Shown one piece after another: positions 33,605-42,456 of a stretch of 56,955 nucleotides of DNA; the stretch's first letter is position 1, and every line of letters starts with the position of its first letter. The notes beneath the pieces are model-generated. The model searched no databases, was not told the origin of the DNA, and worked only from the letters and a program-made list of their open reading frames with translations. Position numbers and translations under genes: made by a program. Source of the DNA: an uncultured Oscillospiraceae bacterium (lineage in GTDB: Bacteria > Bacillota > Clostridia > Oscillospirales > Oscillospiraceae); NCBI GenBank assembly GCA_905234855.1, contig CAJOIU010000010.1, positions 20,869 to 77,823 of the forward strand, written 5' to 3'.

Positions 33605-34948
33605 TTATTTGATGAGCTGCTGGGGCTCATCCTTGCTCTCGTCTTCCTTGGAGAGCATGACATTCGTGAGGATGCCGAGGATGAGGGCGCAGGCGACGGT
33701 GCGGATCTCCACCGCACCGAAGCTGACGACCATGCCGCCCACGCCGGTGATGAAGATCACGGAGGCGACGAAGAGATTGCGGTTCTTATTGAGATCAACG
33801 GGCTGGAGCATCTTGAAGCCGCTCGCGGCGATGAAGCCGTAGAGCGTGACGCACACGCCGCCCATGACACAGCTCGGGATCGTCTCAAGGAAGCAGACCA
33901 GCGGGGTGATGAGAGAGAAGATGATGCAGGCGATGGCCGCGCCCCAGATAGAGACGGTAGAGGCGTTGCGAGTGATGGCCACGCAGCCGATGGACTCGCC
34001 GTAGGTGGTGTTAGGGCAGCCGCCGAAGAACGCGCCCACAAAGGAACCGATGCCGTCGCCCAGCAGGGTGCGGGTGAGGCCGGGCTCTTCGAGCAGATCC
34101 ACGCCCACGATGGTGGAGAGGTTCTTGTGGTCGGCCAGATGCTCGGCGAACACCACGAACGCCACCGGGGCATAGGCAACGAAGATCGTGATGAAATAGG
34201 TGCCGGTGATCCCGCTCCAGTCGGCCTTGAGGAAGGTGAACTCCGGCAGGGCGACAAAGGAGCTCATGGTGGTGAGGGCGGAATAGTCGATGACGGTGAG
34301 GGCTGGGTTGCCGGTGGCGGAGCCGATGATCGCAAAAACCGAGGCGCAGGCATAGCCCGCGAGGATGCCGATGATGAAGGGGATGAGACGGCCGAGCTTC
34401 TTGGCATAGGTGGAGCAGAGCATGACGACGGCCAGCGTAACGAGGCCGCAGATGAGCGCGACATAGGTGCTGCCGCCCTCCACGCTGGAGCTCATGAGAT
34501 CACCCACGGCATTGCCCGCGAGGGAGAGGCCGATGATGGCGACCGTGGGCCCGATGATAACGGGGGGCATGAGCTTGTCGATCCACTTGACGCCGCAGAA
34601 TTTTACGATGATGGCGATGATGACATACACAAGCCCCGCGATGGCCGCGCCGATGATGAGACCGGCATAGCCGACGGAAACGGAGGCCGCGCCGCCGAAG
34701 GCGGAGAACATGGAGCCGATGAACGCAAAGGAACTGCCGAGAAACACGGGGCTCGCGCTCTTCGTGAAAAGAAGGTAAACGAATGTGCCGACGCCCGCGC
34801 CGAACAGCGCGGCAGAGGCGGTCATGCCGTTGCCCACAACGGCGGGAACGGCGATGGTAGCGGCCATGATGGCCAAAAGCTGCTGGATGGCGAACAGAAC
34901 GACCTGTCCGAACTTGGGCTTGTCCTTGATTCCGTAGATCAGATTCAT
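33605..34948 (-). CDS. Uracil/xanthine permease family transporter (UraA-like)
   Basis: A 447 aa nucleobase:cation symporter (NCS2) with 12-14 hydrophobic segments. The family signature near the substrate site is FGGCPNTTYGESIGCVAITRN-like (about residues 303-322); GGCPNTTYGE is typical of uracil carriers, while xanthine carriers have a different loop. Another landmark is AEHLADHKNLS with the conserved His near 270-280. The start at 34948 is chosen because GGAAGGGAG lies 7-10 bases upstream; an in-frame ATG at 34984 adds twelve residues with no ribosome site. No PyrR-type attenuator was seen in the leader. It is monocistronic. Confidence 0.92.
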   Translation of the reverse strand: MNLIYGIKDKPKFGQVVLFAIQQLLAIMAATIAVPAVVGNGMTASAALFGAGVGTFVYLLFTKSASPVFLGSSFAFIGSMFSAFGGAASVSVGYAGLIIGAAIAGLVYVIIAIIVKFCGVKWIDKLMPPVIIGPTVAIIGLSLAGNAVGDLMSSSVEGGSTYVALICGLVTLAVVMLCSTYAKKLGRLIPFIIGILAGYACASVFAIIGSATGNPALTVIDYSALTTMSSFVALPEFTFLKADWSGITGTYFITIFVAYAPVAFVVFAEHLADHKNLSTIVGVDLLEEPGLTRTLLGDGIGSFVGAFFGGCPNTTYGESIGCVAITRNASTVSIWGAAIACIIFSLITPLVCFLETIPSCVMGGVCVTLYGFIAASGFKMLQPVDLNKNRNLFVASVIFITGVGGMVVSFGAVEIRTVACALILGILTNVMLSKEDESKDEPQQLIK

Positions 34949-35070
34949 GAGATTCTCCCTTCCTAGCGTATATAATTTTTCCAAATAATATTACATGAGT
35001 GAGCGCGGGCTTGTCCAATGACATTTAGTTACATTTCTCGACACAGCTTCATCGGTATTGACCGAAATGG

Positions 35071-35076
35071 TATAAT
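35071..35076 (+). promoter_or_regulatory. Candidate mutY promoter -10
   Basis: A consensus TATAAT lies 33 bp upstream of the mutY start. No good -35 or extended -10 accompanies it. Confidence 0.35.
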
Positions 35077-35109
35077 ATGCGTATACGGGAGAAAAGGAGG
35101 GCGGGTCGT

Positions 35110-36138
35110 ATGCTGCCGGAAGAGCTTGCCGGGGCGCTGCTGCCGTGGTATGACGAAAACGCGCGCGACCTGCCGTGGCGCCGGGGCGTGACGCCCTACC
35201 GCGTCTGGGTATCGGAAATCATGCTCCAGCAGACGCGCATCGAAGCCGCCAAGGGCTATTTTGAGCGGTTCATGGCGGCGCTGCCGGATATCCCGTCGCT
35301 GGCCGCCGCGCCGGAGGAGACAGTACTGAAGCTCTGGGAGGGCTTGGGCTACTATTCCCGCGCCCGCAATCTCCGCAAGGCGGCCATCGCCGTCATGGAA
35401 AAGCACGGCGGCGCGCTTCCCGCCGATGTAAAGGCGCTGCGGTCGCTTCCCGGCATCGGCGACTATACGGCGGGCGCCATCGCCTCCATCGCGTTCGGAC
35501 TGCCGGAGCCTGCGGTGGATGGTAATGTCCTGCGCATCTGCGCCCGGCTCACCGCCTGCGGTGACAGCATCGGGGACGAACGGGTGAAAGCCCGCTTCCG
35601 TGAGGCGCTGCGCGCCATCTATCCCCGGGAGCGCTGCGGTGATTTCACCTCCGCCGTCATGGAGCTGGGCGAGACAGTATGCACCCCCGGTACGCCGGAC
35701 TGCGCCGCCTGTCCGCTGGCGGATCTATGCGCGGCGAACACCGCCGGAAAGCAGACGGATTTTCCCGTCATGCCCGAAAAAAAGCCCCGCCGCATCCAGC
35801 CGAAAACGGTGCTTCTGCTGAAGCATGAGGGTCGGACGGCTCTGCGAAAGCGGCCGGATCGCGGCTTGCTGGCGGGACTGTGGGAGTTCCCGAACGCAGA
35901 CGGCACGCTGACGGAAGCGCAGGCGCTGGCGCTGGCGCGCGCATGGGGCTGCGAGCCGATTTCCGCCGCGCCGTGCGGCGAGGCGGTGCATATCTTCACG
36001 CACATCGAATGGCATCTTTCCGGCTGGCGCATCGAATGCGCCGCCGAGAGCGAACGATTCACATGGGCGGACGCGGCGGAGCGGCAGAGCGTTTATGCCG
36101 TGCCGACGGCGTTCCGCGCCTTCAAAAACCAACTGTGA
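35110..36138 (+). CDS. mutY: MutY, A/G-specific adenine DNA glycosylase
   Basis: MutY (342 aa) removes adenine mispaired with 8-oxoguanine. The helix-hairpin-helix glycosylase domain has LPWRRGVTPYRVWVSEIMLQQTR (about 20-42), LWEGLGYYSRARNL, LRSLPGIGDYTAGAIAS, and the catalytic-Asp region AVDGNVLRICAR. The [4Fe-4S] ligands are in CTPGTPDCAACPLADLCAA (Cx6Cx2Cx5C). The C-terminal MutT-like domain that reads 8-oxoG begins near 230 (KTVLLLKHEG). ATG 35110 follows AAAAGGAGG by about 10 bases. A lipoprotein gene starts 20 bp downstream, so the two are probably co-transcribed. Confidence 0.97.
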   Translation: MLPEELAGALLPWYDENARDLPWRRGVTPYRVWVSEIMLQQTRIEAAKGYFERFMAALPDIPSLAAAPEETVLKLWEGLGYYSRARNLRKAAIAVMEKHGGALPADVKALRSLPGIGDYTAGAIASIAFGLPEPAVDGNVLRICARLTACGDSIGDERVKARFREALRAIYPRERCGDFTSAVMELGETVCTPGTPDCAACPLADLCAANTAGKQTDFPVMPEKKPRRIQPKTVLLLKHEGRTALRKRPDRGLLAGLWEFPNADGTLTEAQALALARAWGCEPISAAPCGEAVHIFTHIEWHLSGWRIECAAESERFTWADAAERQSVYAVPTAFRAFKNQL

Positions 36139-36158
36139 ACCCAAAGGAGGGCAACCCT

Positions 36159-36977
36159 ATGAAACGACTTTTGACCGTGATCTTGGCTCTTTTCTGTCTG
36201 CTTGCGCTTACCGCCTGCGCCGGGCAGGCCGTGCTGGACGATATTGCCCGGCAGGTGGCGGAGGACGGAGCGGAGCCTGCCACCGACACGGATGCCGGAC
36301 AGCCGGAAGCCGCACCCGCGGCGGAGCAGGAGCCCGAGGAGGCCTCCGATACGGACGCCGAAGCACCCGCCGAAACGCCCGGGGAAGCGCCCGCTTTGCC
36401 GGAAGAACCGTCCCACGGCGGCTTTGAGACCCTCAGCGCCGCGGAATGCGTCGCTGATAACGACGGCCTGCCCCTGATCACCCTCGACTGCCCCGGCGCG
36501 GCGGAGATAAACGACGAGATCGAAAGCGGCTTCCGCTATCTGACGTATACCGATTACGCGCATGTGCGTTATGAGGTATTCAAAAGCGATTCCACTTCTG
36601 TCTTGAGCATCGTGCTGATCGAGGATTACGAGACGGACAGCCGATACTATACGCCGTTCAACCTCGATCTCGTCACCGGCGAGCGCATGGACGGCGAGGC
36701 GTTGCTGCGCTTTCTCGGCCTCGACACGGAAGACGTGACCGAGGCGGAGTTGACCGTGATGGGAACGGAGTTTGAGCAGACCTACGGCTCCATGGCGGAG
36801 GACGCGAGGGATTTCTGGCAGGATCAGTATGACCGCACCGTGTCGCCGGACAATGCTGAGACCGAGCGCCTATGGCTGGGCGACGGCGGCGTTTTGTACT
36901 TCGCCGCGAAGATCTATTCCCTCGCCGGCGCGGAGTATTACGAATCCCCCATGGCCATGGGCTATGCGTTCCCGTGA
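36159..36977 (+). CDS. Putative secreted lipoprotein of unknown function
   Basis: A 272 aa lipoprotein: the signal peptide ends LALTAC (Cys20). A disordered acidic Pro/Ala/Glu/Thr tether (about 35-95) leads to a C-terminal domain (about 100-272) with AAEINDEIESGFRYLTY, SVLSIVLIEDYETDSRYYTPFNLDLVTGERM and alternating strands and helices. This resembles the extracytoplasmic domain of RsiV/DUF3298-type proteins, in which a conserved INxxI helix and a YYTPFNLDLxTG strand occur, but I cannot confirm it. AAAGGAGG lies 10 bases before the ATG. It follows mutY after 20 bp and ends at a strong terminator. Confidence 0.7.
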   Translation: MKRLLTVILALFCLLALTACAGQAVLDDIARQVAEDGAEPATDTDAGQPEAAPAAEQEPEEASDTDAEAPAETPGEAPALPEEPSHGGFETLSAAECVADNDGLPLITLDCPGAAEINDEIESGFRYLTYTDYAHVRYEVFKSDSTSVLSIVLIEDYETDSRYYTPFNLDLVTGERMDGEALLRFLGLDTEDVTEAELTVMGTEFEQTYGSMAEDARDFWQDQYDRTVSPDNAETERLWLGDGGVLYFAAKIYSLAGAEYYESPMAMGYAFP

Positions 36978-36993
36978 GAAAACAGCCATCGAC

Positions 36994-37040
36994 AACAACA
37001 GCACCGAACCGTAATCGGCTCGGTGCTGTTGTTTTTTTGT
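36994..37040 (+). terminator. Terminator after the mutY-lipoprotein unit
   Basis: Perfect 14-bp stem AACAACAGCACCGA (36994-37007) with TCGGTGCTGTTGTT (37020-37033), 12-nt loop, followed by TTTTTGT. mutS ends convergently at 37044. Confidence 0.92.
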
Positions 37041-37043
37041 CCC

Positions 37044-39626
37044 TCATCCGCCCTCGGCGATGCGTTTGAGCTTATACAGCAGGTTCAGCGCTTCGAGGGG
37101 CGTGATGGTATTGAGATCAAGGGCGGTCAGCTCCGATGCGAGCGCGCTGCCGCTCATATCAAGGAAGCTCACCTGCTCCGGCGCGTCCGTGCTCGTGACC
37201 GCCTGCGGCAGAACAGGCATTCCGCCGCTTTCCAGCTCAGCCAGATACTGCTTGGCTTTTTTGATGACTGCATCCGGCACACCGGCGAGCTTTGCCACCT
37301 CGATGCCGTAGCTGTCGTCCGCGCTGCCGGGGACGATCTTCCGCAGGAAGATGAGGCTCCCGCCCTGCTTCTTGGCAGTGATGTTATAGTTTTTCACGCC
37401 GTCCAGCGTCCCCTCAAGGGCGGACAGCTCGTGATAGTGCGTGGCGAACATGGTGCGGGCGCCCAGCCTGCGCTTATCGGCGCAGTATTCCAGCATCGCC
37501 CGGGCAATGGCCATTCCGTCGAAGGTGGAGGTGCCGCGGCCGATCTCGTCGAGGATGAGAAGCGACGACGCCGTGGCGTGGCGCAGGATATTTGCCATCT
37601 CCGCCATCTCCACCATGAAGGTGGATTGGCCGCTCGCCAGATCGTCCGATGCGCCGATGCGGGTGAACACCCGGTCAACGACGCCGATGACGGCGCTGCG
37701 CGCGGGGACGAAGGAGCCGATCTGCGCCATCAGCACGATGAGGGCGGTCTGGCGCATATAGGTGGATTTACCGGCCATATTGGGGCCGGTGATGATGGCG
37801 ACCCGATCCAAGGCGTCGTTCAGGAACGTATCGTTCGGCACGAACAGCACGTCCTTTTGGGCGATCTCCACCACGGGATGCCGCCCCTCGCGGATATCCA
37901 GCGTGCGGGATACGTCGATCTCCGGCATGGAATAGTGGTTGCGGACGGCGACCTCCGCCAGCGAGCATACCGCGTCGAGGGCGGCGACGGACGCAGCGGC
38001 GGCCTGCACCCGCTCCACCTGCGCCGCCGCGCGGTCGCGCAGGGCGGCGAAGATCTCATATTCGAGATCGGCGATGCGATCCTTGGCGGTGAGGAGGGTA
38101 TTTTCGAGCTCCTTGAGCTCCGGGGTGAAATACCGCTCATTCGAAACGAGGGTCTGCTTGCGGATGTAGTTTTCCGGCACCGGCATGTCCCCGGCGGAGC
38201 GGGGGATATCGATGTAGTAGCCGAAGACCTTGTTATAGCCCACCTTGAGCTTTTTGATGCCGGTGCGCTCTCGCTCCCGCTGCTCCAGCCCCACGACCAT
38301 GCTCGAGCCGTTGTCCCGCACGGCGCGCAGACGGTCGATCTCCGCGTCCGCGCCGTCCCGCAGGATGCCGCCCTCCCGCACGGAGAAGGGGGGATCCTCT
38401 GAGATAAGGGACAGGATATCGTCCCGCAGCTCCGCGAGAATATCCAGCGCGGCAATCTCCCGAAGCATGGCGCTTTTCGCGCCGGACAACAGCTCCGCAA
38501 GGCGCGGCAGCAGCTCGAAATACCGGCCGAGCGCCAGCAGATCACGGCCGTTCGCCGTTCCGTAAACGCAGCGGCCGATAAGCCGCTGGATATCGCCGAT
38601 ATCGTGCAGCACGGCGATCAGCTCCGCGCGGGTCACATTGTCGTCGACCAGCTCGCCCACGGCGGCAAGGCGGCGGCGGATGGCCGCGGGATTGAGGAGC
38701 GGCCGCTCCACCCACGAGCGCAGGAGCCTCCCGCCCATGGGCGTTTTCGTGCGGTCGAGCACCCACAGGAGACTGCCACGCTTTTCGCCGGTGCGCAGGC
38801 TTTCTGTCAGCTCCAGATTGCGGCGGGTGGTATAATCGAGCTCCATATACCGTCCCTCGCCGAAACGGTCGAGCCGACGGATATGGGAAAGGTCGAATTT
38901 CTGCGTCTCGATGATATAGCTCAAAAGCGCGCCCGCCGCCAGCGTCTCGCCGGGGGCGGCCTTTTCGCCGAAGCGCTCCCACACGAGGCGGGCGCATTCC
39001 GGCTCGTCGAACCGCGCCGCACCGTCCTCGGGCAGGCAGTCGAGCTTGCGCAGGAAGGCGGAAAGCTCCGCGTTCTGCAGCGCCGTTTCGGACAGCACGG
39101 CCTCCTTCGGAGAGAAGCGCCCCAGCTCGTTGAGGATATGCGTCACCGCGTCGTCGGAAAACTCGGCGGCGCAGAACTCGCCCGTGGAGATATCGCAGAA
39201 GGCCGCCGCGCCGGAGGCCTTGCCGAGCCATACGGCGCAGAGATAATTCGAGCGTCCCTCCTCCAGCATGGAGCTTTCCGTCACGGTGCCGGGGGTGATA
39301 ACGCGGATGACGCCGCGCTCCACGATGCCCGTCGCCGCGGCGGGATCCTCAAGCTGCTCGCAGATGGCGACCTTGTAGCCCTTGGCGATCAGCCGGGCAA
39401 TATACGCCTCGCTCGAATGGAACGGCACGCCGCACATGGGGGTCTGTTCCTCGGCGGGCTTGCCCCGATCCCGGGTGGTAAGGGCAAGATCGAGCTCCCT
39501 TGAGGCGATCCGAGCGTCGTCGTCAAACATCTCATAGAAGTCGCCCAGCCGGAAAAACAGCAGGCAGTCCGGGCATTCTTCCTTGATTTTGTTATATTGC
39601 TTTTTCATGGGCGTCAGCTCGGCCAT
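37044..39626 (-). CDS. mutS: MutS, DNA mismatch-recognition ATPase
   Basis: MutS (860 aa) recognises mismatches and starts repair with MutL (not in the window). The N-terminal mismatch domain has LFFRLGDFYEMFDDDA (Phe-x-Glu motif), followed by connector, lever and clamp domains. The ATPase domain shows Walker A ITGPNMAGKSTYMRQ (near 620), the Walker B LLILDEIGRGTSTFDG and the helix-turn-helix near the C-terminus. ATHYHEL is also present. It lies 42 bp downstream of miaB on the same strand, a common clostridial order, and its promoter is probably that of miaB. Confidence 0.98.
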   Translation of the reverse strand: MAELTPMKKQYNKIKEECPDCLLFFRLGDFYEMFDDDARIASRELDLALTTRDRGKPAEEQTPMCGVPFHSSEAYIARLIAKGYKVAICEQLEDPAAATGIVERGVIRVITPGTVTESSMLEEGRSNYLCAVWLGKASGAAAFCDISTGEFCAAEFSDDAVTHILNELGRFSPKEAVLSETALQNAELSAFLRKLDCLPEDGAARFDEPECARLVWERFGEKAAPGETLAAGALLSYIIETQKFDLSHIRRLDRFGEGRYMELDYTTRRNLELTESLRTGEKRGSLLWVLDRTKTPMGGRLLRSWVERPLLNPAAIRRRLAAVGELVDDNVTRAELIAVLHDIGDIQRLIGRCVYGTANGRDLLALGRYFELLPRLAELLSGAKSAMLREIAALDILAELRDDILSLISEDPPFSVREGGILRDGADAEIDRLRAVRDNGSSMVVGLEQRERERTGIKKLKVGYNKVFGYYIDIPRSAGDMPVPENYIRKQTLVSNERYFTPELKELENTLLTAKDRIADLEYEIFAALRDRAAAQVERVQAAAASVAALDAVCSLAEVAVRNHYSMPEIDVSRTLDIREGRHPVVEIAQKDVLFVPNDTFLNDALDRVAIITGPNMAGKSTYMRQTALIVLMAQIGSFVPARSAVIGVVDRVFTRIGASDDLASGQSTFMVEMAEMANILRHATASSLLILDEIGRGTSTFDGMAIARAMLEYCADKRRLGARTMFATHYHELSALEGTLDGVKNYNITAKKQGGSLIFLRKIVPGSADDSYGIEVAKLAGVPDAVIKKAKQYLAELESGGMPVLPQAVTSTDAPEQVSFLDMSGSALASELTALDLNTITPLEALNLLYKLKRIAEGG

Positions 39627-39668
39627 GATGTTTTCTCTCTTTCTCTGATATGTAAAAAAGGGATGCGG

Positions 39669-41090
39669 TCAGACGGTTTTCCCGAACAACGCCCAAGTGG
39701 AGCTGTCCGTGATCTCGGCCTCTGCAAACCGCCCGATAAGCGCGGGATCGCCGATCAGATGCACGAGCCGTCCGCCCTTCGTGCGGGCGGAGAGATTATG
39801 CTGCGGATCGTTCGTCTCGCCGTCCACGAGCACGCGGTAGGTCTTGCCGACATAAGCGGCGTGCTTTTCGGCGGAGATGCGGTTGGCGGTCTCCACCAGC
39901 CGGTCGAACCGCACTTGCTTTTCTGCGCGGCTCGCGGGGTCTGGCATGGACGCGGCGGGCGTCCCCGTGCGGGGGGAGTAGATGAAGGTGAACATCGCGT
40001 CGTAGCCCACCTCCTCCACGAGGGCGAGGGTGTCGCTGAAATCCGCTTCGGTCTCTCCGGGGAAGCCCACAATGATATCCGTCGTCAGCACGAGATCGGG
40101 CATATACTGCCGCGCGAGCTTCACCGTTTCGAGGTATTTTGCCCGGTCATAGTGCCGGTTCATAGCCTTCAGGATGCGGTCGGAGCCGGACTGGAGCGGC
40201 AGATGGATATGATGGGCGCATTTTTCGCTCTCGGCCATGACGCGGAAGAGCTTTTCCGTTGCGTCCTTCGGGTGGCTCGTCATGAACCGCAGCACGAAAT
40301 CCCCCCGGATCGCGTCGATCGCGCGCAGCAGCTCAGGAAAATCCACGCCGGAATCGAGACCCTTACCGTAGCTGTTCACGTTCTGGCCGAGGACGGTGAT
40401 ATCCTTATACCCCGCTGCGACGAGCTGCCGCGCTTCGGCGAGGATATCCTCCGGGCGGCGGCTGCGCTCCCGACCCCGGACATAGGGCACGATGCAGTAG
40501 GTGCAGAAATTGTCGCAGCCGTTCATGATGGAGAGCCATGCCTTGATGCTGCCGTCCCGCTGTCGGGGCAGTCCCTCGGCCACAACGCCCTGCGAAGGCT
40601 CCGCCGCGATGAGGCGGCTCTTGTTCCCGCGGCGGCCGCGGCGCTCCATGGTTTTCCACAGAAGCTCCGGGAACTTCCACACCTCATGGGGGCCGAAAAC
40701 GAGATCGACCACCCGGAAGGAATCTCGAATCCTGTTTTTCACCGTTTCCTGCTGCGTCATACAGCCGCCCACGGCGACGATCAGCTCCGGGTTTTTGGCC
40801 TTGGCATGGTTCAGCGCGCCCACGTTTCCGAAAACCCGCAGCTCCGCATGCTCGCGCACGGCGCAGGTATTCACGGCGATCATATCCGCCTGCGCGGGAT
40901 CGTCCGTCAGGCTATAGCCGCAGTCCAGCAGCCAGCCCCGCAGGATCTCGCTGTCGGATTCATTCTGCTGGCAGCCATAGGTGTCCACCATCGCAAAATG
41001 CGGGCGGGCGGCGATGGCATCGCGTATCTTTTCGCAATACAGGCGCTGTCCGTCCAGCTCCTGCTGCGTGATCTCTTTTCTTTCGTACAT
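39669..41090 (-). CDS. miaB: MiaB, tRNA-2-methylthio-N6-dimethylallyladenosine synthase
   Basis: MiaB (473 aa) adds a methylthio group to i6A37 of tRNAs that read UNN codons. The UPF0004 domain carries the three auxiliary-cluster cysteines (YGCQQNESD, NTCAVREHAE, GGCMTQ). The radical-SAM core has CDNFCTYC (CxxxCxxC) with RGRERSR following, and the C-terminal TRAM domain (about 405-470) includes GKTYRVLVDGE. The start at 41090 follows GATGAGGT by about six bases; an in-frame ATG at 41102 gives only four more residues. It heads the miaB-mutS unit behind a recognisable promoter. Confidence 0.97.
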   Translation of the reverse strand: MYERKEITQQELDGQRLYCEKIRDAIAARPHFAMVDTYGCQQNESDSEILRGWLLDCGYSLTDDPAQADMIAVNTCAVREHAELRVFGNVGALNHAKAKNPELIVAVGGCMTQQETVKNRIRDSFRVVDLVFGPHEVWKFPELLWKTMERRGRRGNKSRLIAAEPSQGVVAEGLPRQRDGSIKAWLSIMNGCDNFCTYCIVPYVRGRERSRRPEDILAEARQLVAAGYKDITVLGQNVNSYGKGLDSGVDFPELLRAIDAIRGDFVLRFMTSHPKDATEKLFRVMAESEKCAHHIHLPLQSGSDRILKAMNRHYDRAKYLETVKLARQYMPDLVLTTDIIVGFPGETEADFSDTLALVEEVGYDAMFTFIYSPRTGTPAASMPDPASRAEKQVRFDRLVETANRISAEKHAAYVGKTYRVLVDGETNDPQHNLSARTKGGRLVHLIGDPALIGRFAEAEITDSSTWALFGKTV

Positions 41091-41132
41091 GGATGACCTC
41101 ATCTTTTACAGGGTATCGTGATCTGAAATCTC

Positions 41133-41161
41133 ATTATAACAGCTTCCGGCAAAGGAGGCAA
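41133..41161 (-). promoter_or_regulatory. SigA promoter of miaB-mutS
   Basis: Read on the minus strand: TTGCCT (41156-41161), 17-bp spacer, TATAAT (41133-41138), 42 bp upstream of the start codon. Confidence 0.7.
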
Positions 41162-41189
41162 CGGTTCGCCGCGCCGCAGGGTCGCTCCT

Positions 41190-42431
41190 TCAATACGCTG
41201 CCAGATCGCCTTGGCTGCGGACGATCACGATCCACGCGCCCGGATGCAGCCGCGCCAAAAGCCCCTCCATCACGGAGCGTTCCACACTGACGCAGCCGGC
41301 GGTATTCCATGAGTTTCCCTTGCAATGCAGGAAGATCGCGCTGCCCATGCCCACCGTCACGGGGTCGATATTGAACCCGATCACGGCGGCGAGACGGTAT
41401 TGCAGTCCGGCGTAATCCATGAGATGTTCCCCATATACGGGAGTGTCGCTCTCGACCCATGTATTGTAGGTGCCGTCGCTCCGCTCCGCGGAAAAATAGG
41501 AGCGATCCGTGATGACCCGGTATTCCATATCCGTATCCGCATCCGCGTCCCGGCCAAAGGCATATAAGAGCGGGAACGCGCCGATCGGCGTGGTGCCGTC
41601 CCCCTCGGAGCGGCTCTCGCTCATGCCGTTATAGCCATAGCCCGCGTAGGCGTCCAGCGTCTGCGCCCATGCGCCGTCCGCGCCGCGCTCCCACAGCGTC
41701 AGGCTGTGATCCGCCACAACGACGATCTGGTTCGTTTTCTCCGCGATCTTCATGCGATCCACACGTTCGGCCATGGCCGTCGCCTCCTCCCGGGGCAGCA
41801 TACGGTACAGGCGCATCAGCATGGCAGCGATCTGCGCCCGTGTGGCTTTGTTCCGCGGCGCCAGAAGCGTCTGCCCGTTCTGCGCCGTCCCGGTGATGAT
41901 CCCGGCACGCACCGCCCATGCAAGCGGCGCTTTGGCGTATGCCGAAGCGGCCTCGCCGTCGGGGAAGTCCGAAAGATCAATGTCCGTCCCCGTATCGACA
42001 CCGAATATCCGGGCGGCAAACCGCGCAAGGAAGGCGGCAAGCTGCTCCCGCGTCACCGCGCCGTTCGGATCGAACCGATCCGCGGAAACGCCGTTGGCGA
42101 TCCCGGCCTCTCTCGCCCATGCCGCCGCGTCGCGGTACCAGTTCTGTGTAAGATCGGAAAAACCGCTCTCCGCCGCGGGTGCGGGAGACCCCGCCATGCG
42201 CCATAAAACGGTAACGATCATGGCGCGGGACGCGGCGCCGTCGGGATCGAAGGCAGCGCCGCCCACCCCGGTCATTACGCCGCGATAATAGGCAAACCGC
42301 ACCGCCTCGCCATACCACGCGCCATCCGGCACGTCGTCAAATGGCATCAAATTGCTCTCCGCCGCGACGGCGATCCCGCCGAACAGGAGCGTTAGGATCA
42401 AAACCATGCATAGGATCCGCATAGCTTTCAC
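41190..42431 (-). CDS. SLH-domain L,D-transpeptidase (YkuD-like)
   Basis: A secreted cell-wall protein of 413 aa. A signal peptide (MRILCMVLILTLLFGGIAVA region) is followed by three S-layer-homology repeats (about 30-205: FDDVPDGAWYGEAVRFAYYRGVMTG, FSDLTQNWYRDAAAWAREAGIANG, DFPDGEAASAYAKAPLAWAVRAGI), which anchor proteins to pyruvylated wall polymers. The C-terminal domain (about 225-413) is a YkuD-type L,D-transpeptidase with TPIGAFPLL and the catalytic HCKGNSWNTAGC (His and Cys). These enzymes make 3-3 peptidoglycan cross-links or attach wall proteins. I chose GTG 42431, 9 bases after GGGGGAGG; the ATG at 42422 is the alternative. It lies 25 bp after pepT on the same strand. Confidence 0.85.
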   Translation of the reverse strand: MKAMRILCMVLILTLLFGGIAVAAESNLMPFDDVPDGAWYGEAVRFAYYRGVMTGVGGAAFDPDGAASRAMIVTVLWRMAGSPAPAAESGFSDLTQNWYRDAAAWAREAGIANGVSADRFDPNGAVTREQLAAFLARFAARIFGVDTGTDIDLSDFPDGEAASAYAKAPLAWAVRAGIITGTAQNGQTLLAPRNKATRAQIAAMLMRLYRMLPREEATAMAERVDRMKIAEKTNQIVVVADHSLTLWERGADGAWAQTLDAYAGYGYNGMSESRSEGDGTTPIGAFPLLYAFGRDADADTDMEYRVITDRSYFSAERSDGTYNTWVESDTPVYGEHLMDYAGLQYRLAAVIGFNIDPVTVGMGSAIFLHCKGNSWNTAGCVSVERSVMEGLLARLHPGAWIVIVRSQGDLAAY

Positions 42432-42456
42432 AGTCGTTTTCCTCCCCCGTTTGATC

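Noticed and set aside
35037-35044. A 0A-box-like TCTCGACA upstream of mutY and the uracil permease.
   Set aside because: One mismatch in the core and a single copy, not near a sporulation gene.
34949-35070. A PyrR attenuator or purine/uracil riboswitch before the permease.
   Set aside because: No stable mutually exclusive hairpins or conserved riboswitch core were visible in the 120-bp leader.
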